DNA of 63,447 nt from Nitrospirota bacterium (GTDB lineage Bacteria; Nitrospirota; Thermodesulfovibrionia; SZUA-242): contig JACRHH010000017.1 of NCBI GenBank assembly GCA_016212095.1, positions 1-63,447 on the forward strand, written 5' to 3'. Position numbers and translations under genes: made by a program. Of this stretch, positions 62,320 to 63,447 are shown one piece after another; the stretch's first letter is position 1; each line of letters opens with the position of its first letter. A model generated the notes under the pieces. It had not been told where the DNA came from. It saw only the letters and a list, made by a program, of their open reading frames with translations, and ran no database searches.

Positions 62320-62480
62320 CGCTTTTTCAACCTTCAGCGCCTATGGCCTGGCAGCAAAAATGACCGCGCTGCTCGCGGTCAGATTGAAAATTTTGTTGGC
62401 CGATATTTTCTTTTTTTAATGATAACCCATGGAAACATAAAGTTATTTTTACAACCTCGAACCCTGAGATATGAATTAAA

Positions 62481-62714
62481 CTAAGGCTTGGCATAGGCAT
62501 CCACATAGGTATCGATAAGCCTACGAATCATCCGTTGATACTGGGTATGGTGCTTTGCCGCCTCAGACTTGAAAAACTCGACGCTCTTTTTGCTGAGAGC
62601 AATGGTAACTTTCACTCCTTCTTCTCGAAAAGCAAGTTCTTCGGGTGGAGGAAGAAAATCCTGAATTACTTTGGCCTCAATTGGTTCATTTGTGTATTTG
62701 ATTGTTGTGCTCAT
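62481..62714 (-). CDS. brnA: BrnA-type ribbon-helix-helix antitoxin
   Basis: The 77-residue protein has a BrnA-like C-terminal RHH (VKVTIALSKKSVEFFKSEAAKHHTQYQRMIRRLIDTYV). Its N-terminal half is Pro/Glu-rich and probably binds the toxin. It overlaps brnT by 29 bp. It represses the pair as a toxin-antitoxin complex in known BrnTA. Confidence 0.88.
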   Translation of the reverse strand: MSTTIKYTNEPIEAKVIQDFLPPPEELAFREEGVKVTIALSKKSVEFFKSEAAKHHTQYQRMIRRLIDTYVDAYAKP

Positions 62715-62976
62715 AAATCACCTTGCCCTTTCGCCAATAACCGGCACCAAAAATGCGAATTACACTGCCACGGTAGGTGAACCTAACGGTAAGAATGCCA
62801 CCCTCGACCTCACCAAAACAGAAATAGCGTTTTTCACTTTCACTGTGAGCCAAGTCTTCGGCTATGACACGACAAGGGTCAGCGAAGACATATTGCGCCA
62901 GAGAGAACGGTATTCCGTGTTTCTTTTGGTTTTCAGCGTCTTTCTCTTCGTCCCACTCAAACCGTGTTTTGTTCAT
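62686..62976 (-). CDS. brnT: BrnT toxin
   Basis: The 96-residue protein has the BrnT start FEWDEEKDAENQKKHGIPFSLAQYVFADP and the ends YFCFGEVEGGILTVRFTYRGSVIRIFGAGYWRKGKVIYE. BrnT is a RelE-fold RNase. Usual BrnT ends in RxISARxA; here the last strand reads RIFGAGYWRK, so the catalytic end differs somewhat. Toxin-first order is normal. The 70-bp upstream region is very AT-rich. Confidence 0.88.
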   Translation of the reverse strand: MNKTRFEWDEEKDAENQKKHGIPFSLAQYVFADPCRVIAEDLAHSESEKRYFCFGEVEGGILTVRFTYRGSVIRIFGAGYWRKGKVIYEHNNQIHK

Positions 62977-63056
62977 GCAATCAGTTTAGCATTTTGGTTT
63001 ATAAAATTACATATAAAAATATGGCGATTAGTATGTATTTGGGCTAACGTGCTAGC

Positions 63057-63306
63057 TCAGGGGCGCAGAGCCGGCTTGCCGACGGAGCGTCCCACTGGGG
63101 AGGTTTGTTGGGCATCATGCTTGTAGCGAAGCTCGATTGGGATTTGCTCCCATGATTCCTTTGCCCCAGCAAAATTGCAGCCAGGTGGTGCGGCGGCGAA
63201 AGCAGGCAAGAATTCAGTGAAGCCGATTGAGCGCAAGCGTTTCTGAGCTTTGCCTCCGAGCGCCACGACCAAAGCATGTGGCAGCAACTCAAGCTGCTTC
63301 GACAAG
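63057..63306 (-). pseudogene. Protein fragment cut by an IS3-type element
   Basis: A minus-strand frame reads out of the IS end and continues LSKQLELLPHALVVALGG, KAQKRLRSIGFTEF and so on to a stop at 63057. The VALGGKAQKRL segment is reminiscent of a uracil-DNA-glycosylase-like C-terminal part, but I cannot confirm that. There is no start of its own; the first codons come from the IS end. I read it as the 3' remnant of a disrupted gene. Confidence 0.4.
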
Positions 63307-63447
63307 TGAGCTTCCCCCGGTTTTTCGTCTTCCAAGGTCTTTCGATCATGCTACCATTTTTTCCTGATTTTGCGTCCTGAGCCAGTTTTCCATGAACTGG
63401 GCTGGCGACTTGTAGCCAAGTGTGGAATGGAGTCGTTTGCGGTTGTA
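63307..63447 (-). mobile_element. IS3-family insertion sequence, end only
   Basis: The transposase C terminus at 63346-63447 and a probable terminal repeat beginning TGAGCTTCCCCCGG at 63307 mark the right end of an IS3-type element. The rest lies beyond the window. Fragmented coding sequence abuts the proposed end. Confidence 0.75.
63346..63447 (-). CDS. IS3-family transposase OrfB, C-terminal fragment
   Basis: The last 33 codons encode YNRKRLHSTLGYKSPAQFM, then ENWLRTQNQEKMVA and TGA. The 'YNxxRxHSxLGYxSPxxF' pattern is the classic end of the DDE integrase domain of IS3-family OrfB. The gene continues past the window edge. Confidence 0.93.
   Translation of the reverse strand, partial: YNRKRLHSTLGYKSPAQFMENWLRTQNQEKMVA

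Overview
The window reads as chromosome from a Gram-negative anaerobe or facultative anaerobe. It has outer-membrane barrels, a TonB system and lipoproteins, at roughly mid-50s percent GC. Desulfobacterota of the Geobacter type fit best: paired b/b' ATP synthase genes at the head of the atp operon, LL-diaminopimelate aminotransferase, an Isc operon led by an Rrf2 regulator, and a type I-G CRISPR system with a Cas4-Cas1 fusion. Nitrospirota or another delta-like lineage cannot be excluded by eye.

Left accessory region (1-15 kb). An eight-repeat CRISPR array (1-549), read on the minus strand, lies behind leader, cas2, cas4-cas1, csb2, csb1, csb3 and cas3 of a type I-G (old I-U) system. Between the interference genes (csb2 upward) and the adaptation genes (cas4-cas1, cas2) sits about 3.9 kb of cargo: mobile mystery proteins A and B, an ArdC-like/ImmA-like metallopeptidase, a 70-residue orphan, an AbrB/RelE pair and a HigBA pair. 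The last codons of csb2 recur as short direct repeats after the two csb2-proximal cargo units (copies A, B, C), which looks like serial cassette insertion at a gene 3' end. The plus-strand toxin-antitoxin genes separate adaptation from interference transcription. Upstream of cas3 are a truncated WYL-type regulator and four 18-bp tandem repeats.

Core region (15-59 kb). In order: a polyferredoxin membrane protein and a DUF4388 protein; the atp operon b'-b-delta-alpha-gamma-beta-epsilon; dapL; a PKD lipoprotein; uvrC; a pentose-phosphate operon (tkt-gnd-zwf-ferritin-like-OMP-pgl); tsaC-like, galE and rfbD; an AAA/DUF4143 ATPase; a tightly overlapping TonB-dependent uptake operon (receptor, YHS protein, polyferredoxin, Cys-rich peptide, ExbB, ExbD, TonB); tatB/tatC; a porin and PII gene behind a sigma-54 promoter with a NifA-type upstream site, followed by a NifA-like activator and a lipoate ligase-like protein; a rubrerythrin-Rrf2-cydAB operon; an NtrB/NtrC-like two-component pair and an HWE/HisKA_2 kinase; then iscR-iscS-iscU-tusA-GNAT.

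Right accessory region (59.4-63.4 kb). Four toxin-antitoxin modules (Phd/RelE, TumE/TumA, VapBC, BrnTA) and an ankyrin lipoprotein end at an IS3-family element cut by the window edge. Several promoters here and at higB place the predicted transcription start at or next to the start codon, which suggests leaderless messages.
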